Both the position numbers and the translations under genes were made by a program. Below are positions 1-10,662 of a stretch of 64,000 nucleotides of DNA, piece after piece. The number at the start of each line of letters is the position of its first letter. Within the stretch, counting starts at the first letter, position 1. The DNA comes from Streptomyces sp. NRRL B-1347 (GTDB lineage: Bacteria; Actinomycetota; Actinomycetes; Streptomycetales; Streptomycetaceae), in the NCBI RefSeq assembly GCF_000720325.1, contig NZ_JOJM01000031.1, positions 1 to 64,000 of the forward strand, written 5' to 3'. The notes under the pieces were generated by a model. The model was not told the DNA's origin. It ran no database searches and was given only the letters and a program-made list of their open reading frames with translations.

Positions 1-3000
1 GCCTCAGTGAGGGGCACGGACGGCTCGGGCACGGCCCCCTCGGGGGCCGCCGCGGCCCGCGGCGGCGTGAACCAGTACGGCTCCCGCTCCAGGACCGCGT
101 GCGGCACCGGCACCCGGGGGCCGCGGTGGCCCTCGTCGAGCGCGGCCCAGTCCACCGCGCCGCCCGCGCAGTGCAGCCGGCCCAGGGACTGGAGGAGGGT
201 CTCCCAGTCGCCCGAGCCCGCCGCCGCGCCGGGGGCGGGGCGGCGCAGGGACGGCAGCCACAGGGGTGGCCGCCCGGTGTCCGCGGGGGCCGCGGGCGCC
301 GTGGCGCGGGCCAGGCCGAGCAGCGTCGGGTGCGGGCCGACCTCCACGAAGGCGGTGCAGCCGATGCGGCGCAGCGCCGCGCAGCCGTCGGCGAACCGCA
401 CGGTGCCCAGGAGGTGGTCCACCAGGGCGTCGGCGTCGATCCGCCCGACCGGTTCGCCGGTGGCGTCCGACACCCAGGGGATGACGGGCTCGGCGAACCG
501 CACCGGCCGCGCGGCCGCCCGCAGCGGCTCGGCCGCGCCCGCCATCAGCGGCGAGTGGAAGGCGTGCGACACGGCGAGCGGCTTGACCGTGACCGACCGC
601 TCGCGCAGCGCGGCACCGGCCCGCTCGATCTGCTCGCGCTCGCCGGACAGGACGAGGTGGGTGGGGGAGTTGACGGCGGCCACCGACACGGAGCCGAGGC
701 CTTCGGCCACCGCCCGCACCGTGTCCGCGTCGCCGACGCAGGCGATCATCGCGCCGTCCCCCGGCTGCTCGGCCATCAGGCGCCCGCGCACCGCGGCGAG
801 GGTGAGGGCGTCGTCGAAGGAGAGCGCGCCGGACACGTACGCGGCCGCGTACGCGCCGACGCTGTGCCCGAGGACGGCGGCGGGCCGCACCCCGAGCGAC
901 AGCCACAGCTCGGCGAGGGCGACCTCCAGGGCCACCAGGGCGGGCTGGCAGTGGCGGGTGGACCGCAGCCGCGCGGCCGGGTCCCCAGCCGCTTCGCCGG
1001 CCTCGCCCGTGGCCGTGTCGTTGGCCGTGTCGAACAGCAACTCCTGGAGCGGCACGCCCAGTTCGGGCCGCAGCACGCGGTCCGCGCGGTCGATGGCGCG
1101 GGCGAACGCGGCGTGCGTGTCGTACAGGCCCCCGCCCATGCCCGGGTACTGCGTGCCCTGACCGGTGAACAGGAACGCAACCTTGGGCGCCGGGCCGTGC
1201 GGAGCCGTGCCGCGCACCAGGCCCTGTGCCGCGTCGCCGCGCGCGAGCGCGTCGACACCGGAGTCGAGGGCCGCCGCGGAGCCGCCGACGACGACCGCGC
1301 GGTGCGCGAGCCGTGCGCGGCCGGTGTTCGCCGCCCGGCACAGGTCGCCCACGGGCGTGTCGGGGTGGGCGGCGAGATGGGTGCGCCACTCCCGGGCCAG
1401 CGTCGTCAGGGCGGTCGGCGTGTGGCCGGACAGGCACAGGGCGTGCACCGGCCGGGCGGGCCGCTCCCGCACGGGCCGTTCCCGTGCGGCGAGGCCGGGC
1501 TCGGGCGGTGACTCCAGGACCACGTGCGCGTTCGCGCCGCCGAACCCGAAGGAGCTGACCGCGGCCCGCACCGGTCCGCGCGCCACGAGCGGCGTCCGGC
1601 GCGTCGGCACGTGGAGGCCCGCGCCCTCCCAGTCCAGCTGCCGGTTCGGCGTGCGCAGGTGCAGCGTCGGCGGCACCTCGCGGTCGCGCACCACCAGCGC
1701 CGCCTTGATCAGGCCCGCGATGCCCGCGGCCGCCTCCAGATGCCCGATGTTGGTCTTCACCGAGCCGACCAGGCAGCGCGCGCCGTCCGGGCGGCCCATG
1801 CCGTACGCGCCCGCGAGGCCCTCCCACTCCACGGGGTCGCCGAGCGGCGTGCCGGTGCCGTGCGCCTCGACGTAGTCGACCTCCTTGCCGCTCAGCCCGG
1901 CGCGCGCCAGGGCCTGTTCGATCACCGCGCGCTGCGCCGAACCCTTGGGCGCGGTCAGGCCGTTGCTTCGCCCGCCGTGCCCGGTCGCCGAGCCCTTGAT
2001 GACCGCGTGCACCCGGTCGCCGTCGGCGAGCGCGGCGGACAGCGGCTTGAGCAGCACCAGGCCCGCGCCCTCGCCGCGCACGTAGCCGCCCGCCGCGTCG
2101 TCGAAGGTGCGGCAGCGGCCGTCCGCGGCGAGCATGCCGCCGTCCGCGAACGCCACCGACAGGCCCGGTGTGAGCATCAGGTTCACCCCGCCCGCGAGCG
2201 CCAGGGAGCACTCGCCCCTGCGCAGGCTGTCGCACGCCAGGTGCACGGCCGTCAGGGACGACGAGCACGCGGTGTCCAGGGCGAGGCTCGGGCCGCGCAG
2301 GTCGAGGACGTACGACAGCCGGTTGGCGGCGACGGAGTGCGCGTTGCCGGTGGCGCCGTGCACGTCCACGGTGTCCAGGCGGCCCATCTGGAGCTCGCTG
2401 TAGTCGTGGCTGCTGATGCCCGCGAACACGCCGGTGGCGCTGCCCGCGAGCGACGTCGGGTCGAGGCCCGCGTCCTCCAGGGTCTGCCAGGCCACTTCGA
2501 GCAGCAGGCGCTGCTGCGGGTCCATGCGGACCGCTTCGCGCGCCGACACGCCGAAGAAGCGGGCGTCGAAGTCCGCCACGCCGTCCAGGAACCCGCCGAA
2601 GTCCGGCGCGGCGACCCGCTCGGCGTCCCAGCGGCCCGGCGGCACCTCGGTGATCGCGTCCCGGCCGTCGCGCAGCAGCCGTCCGAAACTGTCCGGGTCC
2701 GGCGCGCCGGGGAAGCGGCAGCCGATGCCGACGACGGCGACGGGCTCGGGCGCGGCCCGCTCCTCGGGCGCGCCGCCGTCGGCCGGGCCGGTGGCCCGGG
2801 TGGTCGCCAGGTGCGCCGCGATCGCGCGGATCGTCGGGTGGTCGAAGACGACGGAGGCGGGGATCTCGCGGCCGGTGCGCGCGCCGAGTTCCCCGAGCAC
2901 GGCCACGGCCTGTTTGGAGTCAAGACCGAGCGAGGCGAGCGGCTTCGTGGGATCCACGGCGGTGACGGCAAGCCCGAGCCGCTCGGCGACTCGCCCGGTG

Positions 3001-5096
3001 AGCCACACCTCGACCGAGTCGGCCGCCCAGACTCCGTCCGGGCCCTCGGAGTCCGCGAGCAACTCGACGAGAGTGCCGACCCGGGGCCGTGCGAGCAGTT
3101 CCCCAACAGGCAGTACGGTGTCGTACCGCGCCTCCAACGCCCTCACGAGAGCCAGCAGTTGAAGAAAGTCGAGCCCTGACTCGGCGAGGCCGAGGTCAGG
3201 CAGCGCTGCCCTCAAGGGGCGCGGGGAACTGCGTGACCAGCCACAATGCTCCCGCAGCCAATCGACGGCCCACGGTGGCAGTTCCGGTGAATCGCCCGGC
3301 CCCGGCGTGTCGCGAGCCACGCTCGCTGCCACCACCCTGAGGCCCAGCCCAAGAAAGTCCTTGCGGCACGCCTGCCGCTGAATCTTCCCACTCGTGGTCT
3401 TAGGCACGGTCGACCGTTTGAGGAGCAGCACGGCATGCGGTGCAACCTCGTGCTCCTCGGCGATCGCCGAGCGAAGCCGGGCAAGCACCCCTGCGGCGTC
3501 CTCGGTGCGCCTGCCGTCGATCTCGTACGCCACCACGAGCTGCTCGGCGCCGTCGACCTCCACGGCGAACGCGGCGCCGCAGCCCGCGCGGATCGCCGGA
3601 TCGGCCCGCTCCACGGTGAGTTCGACGTCGTGCGGGTAGTGGTTGCGGCCCTGCACGATGACCACGTCCTTGGTGCGGCCGACCACGTGCAGCTGCCCGG
3701 CGTGCACGAAACCGAGGTCGCCGGTGCGCAGGTACGGCGTGTCGCCCTCGTCCGCGAGACGCGCCCGGAAGGTCTCCTCGGTGGCCTCCGGGCGCCGCCA
3801 GTAGCCCCGCGCCACGCTGCCGCCCGCGATCCAGATCTCGCCGACGGTGCCGTCGGCCGTGATCCGGCGGCGTGTCGCGGTGTCCACGACCGCCACGTCC
3901 AGGCCGTCGACCGCGGGGCCGCAGCCCACGACCCGGGTGACGCGGCCGCCGTCCGCAGGGGCCGCGGTGCCCGCGCCGAGCGCGGCCGCGTCGAACGCGC
4001 CGACGGCGGGCGGCTCGTGGGCGCGTACGCCGGTCACCATCAAGGTGGCCTCGGCGAGCCCGTAGCAGGGCAGCAGCGCGGCGCGGCGGAACCCGCACGG
4101 CGCGAACCGCTCGGCGAAGCGGTCCAGGGTGTCGGCGCGCACCGGCTCCGCGCCGTTCAGGGCCAGGCGCCAGTGGCTCAGGTCGAGCCCGGCGCGCTCC
4201 TCGTCGGTGATCCGGCGGACGCACGCCTCGAAGCCGAAGTTGGGCGCGACGCTGGTGGAGGCCCGCGTGTCGGAGAGCGTCCGCAGCCAGAGCAGCGGCT
4301 TGCGCACGAAGGACATCGGCGCCATCAGATGCGCGGGGAAGCCGCCGTACAGCGGCGACAGGATGCCGCCGATCAGACCCATGTCGTGGTAGGGCGGCAG
4401 CCACGACACCATCGCCGACCGCTCGTCGTGCTCCAGCCTGCGGTGGATGGCGCCGAGGTTGTGCAGCAGATTGCCGTGGCCGACCAGCACGCCCTTGGGC
4501 GCGGACGTCGATCCGGAGGTGTACTGGAGGAAGGCGAGCGAGTCGCCGCTCAGATCGGGCTCGCGCCAGTCGGCGGCGTCCGGCGCCTCGCCCCGGGGCG
4601 CGTCGGGCCCGCCCGTGGTCAGCCAGCGGAGGCCGCCGAGCCCGAGCGCGGCGAGCTCGTCCTTGCGCTCGTCGGCGAGCCGCGCCAGGCCGGGCGTGGT
4701 CAGCGCGTGGGTCGCCCGCGCGTCCCGGGCGATGGCGGCGAGCCGCGCCGTGGTCTGGCCGAAGCGCCGGGTGTCCGGGGGATACGCGGGCACGGCGAAG
4801 GACCCCGCGTACAGACAGCCGAGGAACCCCGCTATGTAGCCGAGCCCCGGCGGGTGGAGCAGCAGCACCGGCGCACCCGTCAGTCCCTCGGCCTGGAGCA
4901 GCGCCGCGACACGGCGTGCGCGCAGGTCGAGTTCGCGGTACGTCCACTCCGGCGCGGTGGCGTCGGCGCCCTCGACGAAGCGGTAGGCGAGCGCGTCCGG
5001 CCGGTCTGCGGCGTGCGCGCGCACCAGGGCCACCAGGTGCCGCGGGGCCCGCGACGCGCCGCCGTGCCGGGGGATCTCGGTCGGGCCATGGGTCAT
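1..5096 (-). CDS. redL: RedL-like hybrid synthase (FAAL-ACP-KS-AT...), partial at left edge
   Basis: The gene enters from beyond the left edge; about 1,698 codons are visible without a stop. RedL activates dodecanoate as an acyl-adenylate, loads it on an ACP and extends it with malonyl-CoA for the alkylpyrrole half of undecylprodigiosin. Domains seen are a fatty-acyl-AMP ligase (about 1-570, with YTSGSTSAPKGV and the C-terminal PKTTSGKIQ lysine motif), an ACP-like stretch lacking the serine (GLDFLQ, F644), a canonical ACP (LGLDSKQ, S727), a KS (DTACSSS with C944, EAHGTGT, NIGHLEAAAG) and an AT (GHSVG with S1412; SHAFH, the malonyl-type motif). A second ACP and an alpha-oxoamine synthase domain are expected outside the window. 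The ATG at 5096 follows a GGAG site 7 bases upstream. An interspersed repeat is embedded between the FAAL and ACP parts. The assignment rests on domains plus gene order. Confidence 0.9.
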   Translation of the reverse strand, partial: MTHGPTEIPRHGGASRAPRHLVALVRAHAADRPDALAYRFVEGADATAPEWTYRELDLRARRVAALLQAEGLTGAPVLLLHPPGLGYIAGFLGCLYAGSFAVPAYPPDTRRFGQTTARLAAIARDARATHALTTPGLARLADERKDELAALGLGGLRWLTTGGPDAPRGEAPDAADWREPDLSGDSLAFLQYTSGSTSAPKGVLVGHGNLLHNLGAIHRRLEHDERSAMVSWLPPYHDMGLIGGILSPLYGGFPAHLMAPMSFVRKPLLWLRTLSDTRASTSVAPNFGFEACVRRITDEERAGLDLSHWRLALNGAEPVRADTLDRFAERFAPCGFRRAALLPCYGLAEATLMVTGVRAHEPPAVGAFDAAALGAGTAAPADGGRVTRVVGCGPAVDGLDVAVVDTATRRRITADGTVGEIWIAGGSVARGYWRRPEATEETFRARLADEGDTPYLRTGDLGFVHAGQLHVVGRTKDVVIVQGRNHYPHDVELTVERADPAIRAGCGAAFAVEVDGAEQLVVAYEIDGRRTEDAAGVLARLRSAIAEEHEVAPHAVLLLKRSTVPKTTSGKIQRQACRKDFLGLGLRVVAASVARDTPGPGDSPELPPWAVDWLREHCGWSRSSPRPLRAALPDLGLAESGLDFLQLLALVRALEARYDTVLPVGELLARPRVGTLVELLADSEGPDGVWAADSVEVWLTGRVAERLGLAVTAVDPTKPLASLGLDSKQAVAVLGELGARTGREIPASVVFDHPTIRAIAAHLATTRATGPADGGAPEERAAPEPVAVVGIGCRFPGAPDPDSFGRLLRDGRDAITEVPPGRWDAERVAAPDFGGFLDGVADFDARFFGVSAREAVRMDPQQRLLLEVAWQTLEDAGLDPTSLAGSATGVFAGISSHDYSELQMGRLDTVDVHGATGNAHSVAANRLSYVLDLRGPSLALDTACSSSLTAVHLACDSLRRGECSLALAGGVNLMLTPGLSVAFADGGMLAADGRCRTFDDAAGGYVRGEGAGLVLLKPLSAALADGDRVHAVIKGSATGHGGRSNGLTAPKGSAQRAVIEQALARAGLSGKEVDYVEAHGTGTPLGDPVEWEGLAGAYGMGRPDGARCLVGSVKTNIGHLEAAAGIAGLIKAALVVRDREVPPTLHLRTPNRQLDWEGAGLHVPTRRTPLVARGPVRAAVSSFGFGGANAHVVLESPPEPGLAARERPVRERPARPVHALCLSGHTPTALTTLAREWRTHLAAHPDTPVGDLCRAANTGRARLAHRAVVVGGSAAALDSGVDALARGDAAQGLVRGTAPHGPAPKVAFLFTGQGTQYPGMGGGLYDTHAAFARAIDRADRVLRPELGVPLQELLFDTANDTATGEAGEAAGDPAARLRSTRHCQPALVALEVALAELWLSLGVRPAAVLGHSVGAYAAAYVSGALSFDDALTLAAVRGRLMAEQPGDGAMIACVGDADTVRAVAEGLGSVSVAAVNSPTHLVLSGEREQIERAGAALRERSVTVKPLAVSHAFHSPLMAGAAEPLRAAARPVRFAEPVIPWVSDATGEPVGRIDADALVDHLLGTVRFADGCAALRRIGCTAFVEVGPHPTLLGLARATAPAAPADTGRPPLWLPSLRRPAPGAAAGSGDWETLLQSLGRLHCAGGAVDWAALDEGHRGPRVPVPHAVLEREPYWFTPPRAAAAPEGAVPEPSVPLTE
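3212..3259. repeat. Streptomyces-type interspersed repeat inside redL coding sequence
   Basis: The stretch contains GGGGCGCGGGGAACTGCG (3216-3233) followed by a GACCAGCCACAA-type segment and CCCGCAGCC. I recognise this from memory as a very common short intergenic repeat of Streptomyces genomes. Here it lies within the redL reading frame and is translated in the linker between the acyl-AMP ligase and the carrier proteins, without breaking the frame. No second copy was seen in this window. Confidence 0.55.
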
Positions 5097-5118
5097 GTAC
5101 GTCTCCGTCGGTCGCCGG

Positions 5119-6768
<1,650 letters not shown>

Positions 6769-6773
6769 CGCGC

Positions 6774-8624
6774 TCACCCCGCCGAGGGCAGCACGCCGAC
6801 CTCGCGGGCGGCCTCGACGAAGACGTCCGCCGCCGTCCTGAGGTCCTCGCGCGTGTGCTCGCAGGTGACGCTGATCCGCAGCCGCGCGTCGCCGAGCGGC
6901 ACGCCGGGGAACACCACCGTCTGGCAGAACAGACCGCGCGCCCGCACGGCGCGGCCCATCTCCATCGCCTTGCGCTCGTCGCCGATGACCAGCGGCAGGA
7001 TCGCGCTCTCGGTGTTCTCCAGGTCGAAGCCCGCGTCGACGAGTTGCCGGTGCAGGAAGCGGATGTTGGACCACAGCAGGCCGACGCGCTGCGGCTCGGC
7101 CTCGATGACGTCGAGCGCGGCGATGAGCCCGGCCGCGACGCCCGCGGGGATGTTGGCGGCGAACACGTACGAATGGGAGTAGAACCGCAGGTACTCGATG
7201 ACCTCCTCCTCGCCGACGACGAAGCCGCCCATGCCCGCGAGGGCCTTGCTCATGGTGCCGAGCTCCAGGTCGACCTCGCCCTTGAGGCCGAAGTGCTCGG
7301 TGGTGCCGGTGCCGCGCTCGCCGAGGACGCCCGTCGCGTGCGCGTCGTCGACCATGACGCGGGCGCCGTACTCCTTGCCGAGCCGCACGATCTGCGGCAG
7401 GTCGCAGAGGTCGCCGTGCATGCTGAACACGCCGTCGGCGACGATGAGCGCGCCGCCCGAGCGGTCGTCGCGGCGCTTGAGGATGCGCTCCAGGTCCGCC
7501 ATGTCGTTGTGCTGGTAGATCTTGCGGACGCCGCCGGAGAGCCGGGCGCCGTCGACGATGCTCATGTGGTTGAGCTTGTCGACGACCAGCGTGTCGTAGC
7601 TCTTCACGAGCGCCGAGATGGCGCCGAGGTTCGCGGCGTACCCGCCGGGATAGACGATGCACGCAGGACGGCCCTTGAACGCGGCGAGGCGCCGCTCCAG
7701 CTCCTTGTGGAGCATGTTCGTGCCGCCGATGAAGCGCGAGCCGGTGTGGGTCGCGCCGAAGGTGCGGGTGGCCTCGCACACCGCCTCGATGACCTTCGGG
7801 TGGTTGGCGAGCCCCAGGTAGTTGTTGGAGGCGAACATCAGGAACTCGCGCTTCTGCCCGGTGAGTTCGTCCAGGATCAGCGCCCGGTTGCCGCAGCGCG
7901 AGTGCAGCGGCATGCCGTACCAGTAGAGGTGTTCGGCCTCGCGGCCGCGCAGGTACGAGCGGAAGCTGCGGGCCTTGGCGAACAGGTCGGTGTCGCGCTC
8001 CTCCACGAAGTCCTTCATGGAGCGGCCGTCCCAGCCGACGCCGGGCCCCGCGGCCGCGGCGGCGGACTCGGCCACCGGAGCGGTCCCGGGCCGTGGCCCG
8101 TCGGCGTCGAGGAAGGGGCGCAGCTCGGCGATCAGAGCGCGCAGCGTGGGCGCGGTGACCGTGCCCGCCAGCTGGTCGGGAAGGCCGAGGTCGCGGGCGC
8201 TGTCCGCGACGACGGACACGAGCACCACCGAGTCGATGCCCAGCTCCCCCTCGAAGTCGGCGTCCAGGGGCAGCTGTTCACGGGTGTACTGGGTGTGGCG
8301 CATGGCGGCGCCGACGACGGCCTCGGTCAGCGGGTCGCCCGTGGTGTCGGCGGGCGGAGCCGCCGCCGGAGGCGCCGCTGCGGGCGGCGCGGCGCCCTGG
8401 AGCGTCTCCTCGACGGCGTCGACCAGCTCCCGGATGGTCGCGAGCCCGGTGGGCAGCTCCGCGGCGAGGGCGAAGCGCTCCCGGACCGTGGCCAGGATCG
8501 ACTCGAAGATGACGGAGTCGATGCCGAGTTCGGCCTCGAAGTGGCTCTCGGGCAGCAGGTACGACTCGTCGTACAGCGTCCGCGAGGCCACGATGTCCAC
8601 GATCTGGCGGTGCACACTGGTCAT
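6774..8624 (-). CDS. redN: RedN-like ACP-ACP-alpha-oxoamine synthase
   Basis: A 616-residue fusion with two N-terminal carrier domains, each with an ELGIDS serine motif (near residues 36 and 131), then a PLP-dependent 8-amino-7-oxononanoate synthase-like domain (about 200-610). The PLP lysine is in GTMSKALAG. In the known pathway, malonyl bound to the RedN carrier domains is condensed with the pyrrolyl thioester by RedX. The oxoamine synthase domain then adds serine with loss of CO2 to form the hydroxymethyl bipyrrole precursor. Its ATG overlaps the redO stop by 4 bases, suggesting coupled translation. The tandem ACP arrangement plus the oxoamine synthase is distinctive for RedN. Confidence 0.92.
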   Translation of the reverse strand: MTSVHRQIVDIVASRTLYDESYLLPESHFEAELGIDSVIFESILATVRERFALAAELPTGLATIRELVDAVEETLQGAAPPAAAPPAAAPPADTTGDPLTEAVVGAAMRHTQYTREQLPLDADFEGELGIDSVVLVSVVADSARDLGLPDQLAGTVTAPTLRALIAELRPFLDADGPRPGTAPVAESAAAAAGPGVGWDGRSMKDFVEERDTDLFAKARSFRSYLRGREAEHLYWYGMPLHSRCGNRALILDELTGQKREFLMFASNNYLGLANHPKVIEAVCEATRTFGATHTGSRFIGGTNMLHKELERRLAAFKGRPACIVYPGGYAANLGAISALVKSYDTLVVDKLNHMSIVDGARLSGGVRKIYQHNDMADLERILKRRDDRSGGALIVADGVFSMHGDLCDLPQIVRLGKEYGARVMVDDAHATGVLGERGTGTTEHFGLKGEVDLELGTMSKALAGMGGFVVGEEEVIEYLRFYSHSYVFAANIPAGVAAGLIAALDVIEAEPQRVGLLWSNIRFLHRQLVDAGFDLENTESAILPLVIGDERKAMEMGRAVRARGLFCQTVVFPGVPLGDARLRISVTCEHTREDLRTAADVFVEAAREVGVLPSAG

Positions 8625-8887
8625 CGCACGGCCTCTCCTTCGGGCGCGGCCCGCAGCCGGTCGACGAGCGCGGCGATCGAGTCGACGGTCCGGAAGTTCG
8701 CCGGGGAGATCTCCCGCAGCGGCACGGTGATGCGGAAGTCGGTCTGGAGGTAGTGCACGAGGTCGAAGATCCCGGCCGAGTCGATGATGTTCAGCTCGGC
8801 GATGGGGAGCTGGGCGTCGAGCCCCTCGGCGTCGCCCTCGAGCCAGACGTCGGCGATGTAGTTGATGATCGACTGCTGGGTGCTCAT
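8621..8887 (-). CDS. redO: RedO-like peptidyl carrier protein
   Basis: A small acidic carrier protein of 88 residues with the phosphopantetheine serine in NIIDSAG (about residue 37). RedO carries L-proline loaded by RedM; RedW oxidises the prolyl thioester to the pyrrole-2-carboxyl thioester while it is attached here. The motif differs from the usual LDS of fatty acid and polyketide ACPs and resembles carrier proteins dedicated to amino acid oxidation. The start at 8887 gives the full helix 1. The stop codon overlaps the redN start by 4 bases. It needs activation by a phosphopantetheinyl transferase, probably the RedU homologue in this cluster. Confidence 0.88.
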   Translation of the reverse strand: MSTQQSIINYIADVWLEGDAEGLDAQLPIAELNIIDSAGIFDLVHYLQTDFRITVPLREISPANFRTVDSIAALVDRLRAAPEGEAVR

Positions 8888-8962
8888 GGCCGTCCTAAGC
8901 GGTCTTGTGGAACTGCGATGCGGTCCGGCGGCGCCCCGAAGGCGGCCACTCCTGCGGAGCGC

Positions 8963-9229
8963 TCAGGCTCGCTCTCCTGTGGTCGCCGACGCCGTGGGGG
9001 CGCTCTCGCGCGCGATCAGCTCGGCGACCGCCGTGATCGTGTCGCCCGGTGTCGCCGCGTCCTCCGCGATGTCGACCTTGAACTCGGACTGGATCACCAG
9101 GAGCAGCTCGACCAGGAACAGCGAGTCCATGTCGAGGTCCTCGAACTTGGTGTCGGGACCGATCTCCGCGCGGTCCACCTCGAAACGGTCGACCAGGAGG
9201 TCGACCAGCCTGTCGTACATCGCGCTCAT
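8963..9229 (-). CDS. redQ: RedQ-like acyl carrier protein
   Basis: An acyl carrier protein of 88 residues with a typical DMDSLFLVE serine motif. RedQ is the dedicated ACP on which RedP and RedR, with primary fatty acid enzymes, build the dodecanoyl chain for the alkyl half of the prodiginine. The ATG at 9229 is preferred over one at 9220 because a GGAG site lies 7 bases upstream; an in-frame extension to 9250 has no such site. It lies between redP and redO in the same direction, as in the coelicolor cluster. Confidence 0.88.
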   Translation of the reverse strand: MSAMYDRLVDLLVDRFEVDRAEIGPDTKFEDLDMDSLFLVELLLVIQSEFKVDIAEDAATPGDTITAVAELIARESAPTASATTGERA

Positions 9230-9282
9230 GCGGTTCTCCCTTGTGTTCACGTGCCCGGTCCGTGCGTGCGCGGGCCGGGCCG

Positions 9283-10314
9283 TCAGGCGCGGTCGAGCCG
9301 CGGCCAGGTCAGTACCGTCGATCCCCAGGTGAGCCCGCCGCCGAAGGCGGTGAGCAGCACGCGGCCGCCCGCCGTCAGGACGCCGTCCGCGTGCGCCTGG
9401 TCCAGGGCGAGCGGAATGGAGGCGGCGGCGGTGTTGCCGACCTCGGCGATGTTGCTGAAGCAGCGCCGGCGGGGGATGCCGACCTCGTCGGCCACGTGGT
9501 TGGTGATGCGCAGATTGGCCTGGTGGCCGACCAGGTGGTCCACGTCGTCGGGGCGCAGGCCCGCCCGGTCGAGCACGGCGCGCGCCGACGCGGACATCCG
9601 CCGCACGGCGTGCCGGAACACCTCCTTGCCGTCCATCGCGAAGTAGCGGTCGCGGGCCGCGGGTGCCACGCCGGAGAGGCGCTGGCGCGAGCCGCCCGCG
9701 GGCACCGTGATCAGGTCCTCGCGGCCGCCGTCGCTGCCCAGGTCGAACGGGCCGAGCGCGCCCGGCTCCGCGGCGTCGCCCGCGCGCAGGACCACCGCGC
9801 CCGCGCCGTCCCCGAAGATCACGGCCGTGGACCGGTCGTCCGGGTCGAGCAGCGTGGAGAACGTCTCCGCGCCGATCACCAGGACGCGCTCCGCCGCGCC
9901 CGCCGCGATCAGGCCCGCCGCCGACGCGAGCGCGTACACGAACCCCGTGCAGACCGCGGACACGTCAAAGGCGGCGGCCCCGGTGAGACCGAGCCGCGCC
10001 GCCACCACCGGCGCCGTCGCCGGGCACGGCCGGTCCGGCGTGGTGGTGGCGAGCAGGACGGCGTCCGCGTCGGGGGTGCCCGACGACTTGAGGGCCTTGG
10101 CGCCCGCGCCGACCGCCAGATCGGAGGTGGCCGTGCCGGGCGGGGCGAAGTAGCGCTGCCGGATGCCCGTGCGCGAGCGGATCCACGCGTCCGAGCTGTC
10201 GAGCCGATCGGCCAGCTCGTCGTTCGTGACGGCGGTCGGCGGCAGACAGCCGCCGACCCCGGCGAGGACCGCGGCCCGGTGCGGCGGCGGATGGCTCGGT
10301 GGCGGTGCGGTCAC
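9283..10314 (-). CDS. redP: RedP-like beta-ketoacyl-ACP synthase III
   Basis: A FabH-type KAS III of 343 residues. The catalytic triad is visible: Cys in SAVCTGF, His in GHQANLR, Asn in EVGNTAA. RedP primes dodecanoate synthesis by condensing acetyl-CoA with malonyl-RedQ. A GTG start at 10314 is chosen because GAGGAG lies 5 bases upstream; the longer open frame to 10446 reads through the divergent promoter region and lacks homology. It is transcribed away from redR with a 348-base intergenic region between them, and its stop is followed by redQ after about 50 bases. Confidence 0.9.
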   Translation of the reverse strand: MTAPPPSHPPPHRAAVLAGVGGCLPPTAVTNDELADRLDSSDAWIRSRTGIRQRYFAPPGTATSDLAVGAGAKALKSSGTPDADAVLLATTTPDRPCPATAPVVAARLGLTGAAAFDVSAVCTGFVYALASAAGLIAAGAAERVLVIGAETFSTLLDPDDRSTAVIFGDGAGAVVLRAGDAAEPGALGPFDLGSDGGREDLITVPAGGSRQRLSGVAPAARDRYFAMDGKEVFRHAVRRMSASARAVLDRAGLRPDDVDHLVGHQANLRITNHVADEVGIPRRRCFSNIAEVGNTAAASIPLALDQAHADGVLTAGGRVLLTAFGGGLTWGSTVLTWPRLDRA

Positions 10315-10423
10315 GCGTGCTCCTCGGTCTCGACTGGTCCGCCCGGTCGGTGCGCGGCATCCGGTACGCATCCGGTACGCCGACGGCAGGACGCTGAAGC
10401 TGACGTCGAGTCTCGCGGGGCGG

Positions 10424-10475
10424 GCTGACGGAACGCGGTCACGCATGCTGACGGCGCGCTGACCGCTCGCTGATC
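10424..10475. promoter_or_regulatory. SARP-type heptamer direct repeats between redP and redR
   Basis: The 348-base gap between the divergent redP and redR starts contains four related heptamers in one orientation: GCTGACG at 10424, GCTGACG at 10447, GCTGACC at 10458 and GCTGATC at 10469. Spacings are 23, 11 and 11 bases. Eleven-base periodic heptamers are the classical binding pattern of SARP activators, so this is a candidate site for RedD. A related GCTGACG occurs at 10399. The remainder of the gap shows no gene. Confidence 0.5.
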
Positions 10476-10662
10476 GCGCCCGCCCGGGCCGTGCCGCGGG
10501 GGCCGCGTGCCCGCGCGGTCAGCCGGCCGTCAGCGCCGTACGCGGTGCCCGGTCAGCCACGGCCCGCAGACTCGACCCCAAGCGACCGAGAGGTGGGGCG
10601 CATTCGATGTGCACGACGTACGCAGGACCGGCCATCCGGTACGACGACGGCGGGGTGCCGCG

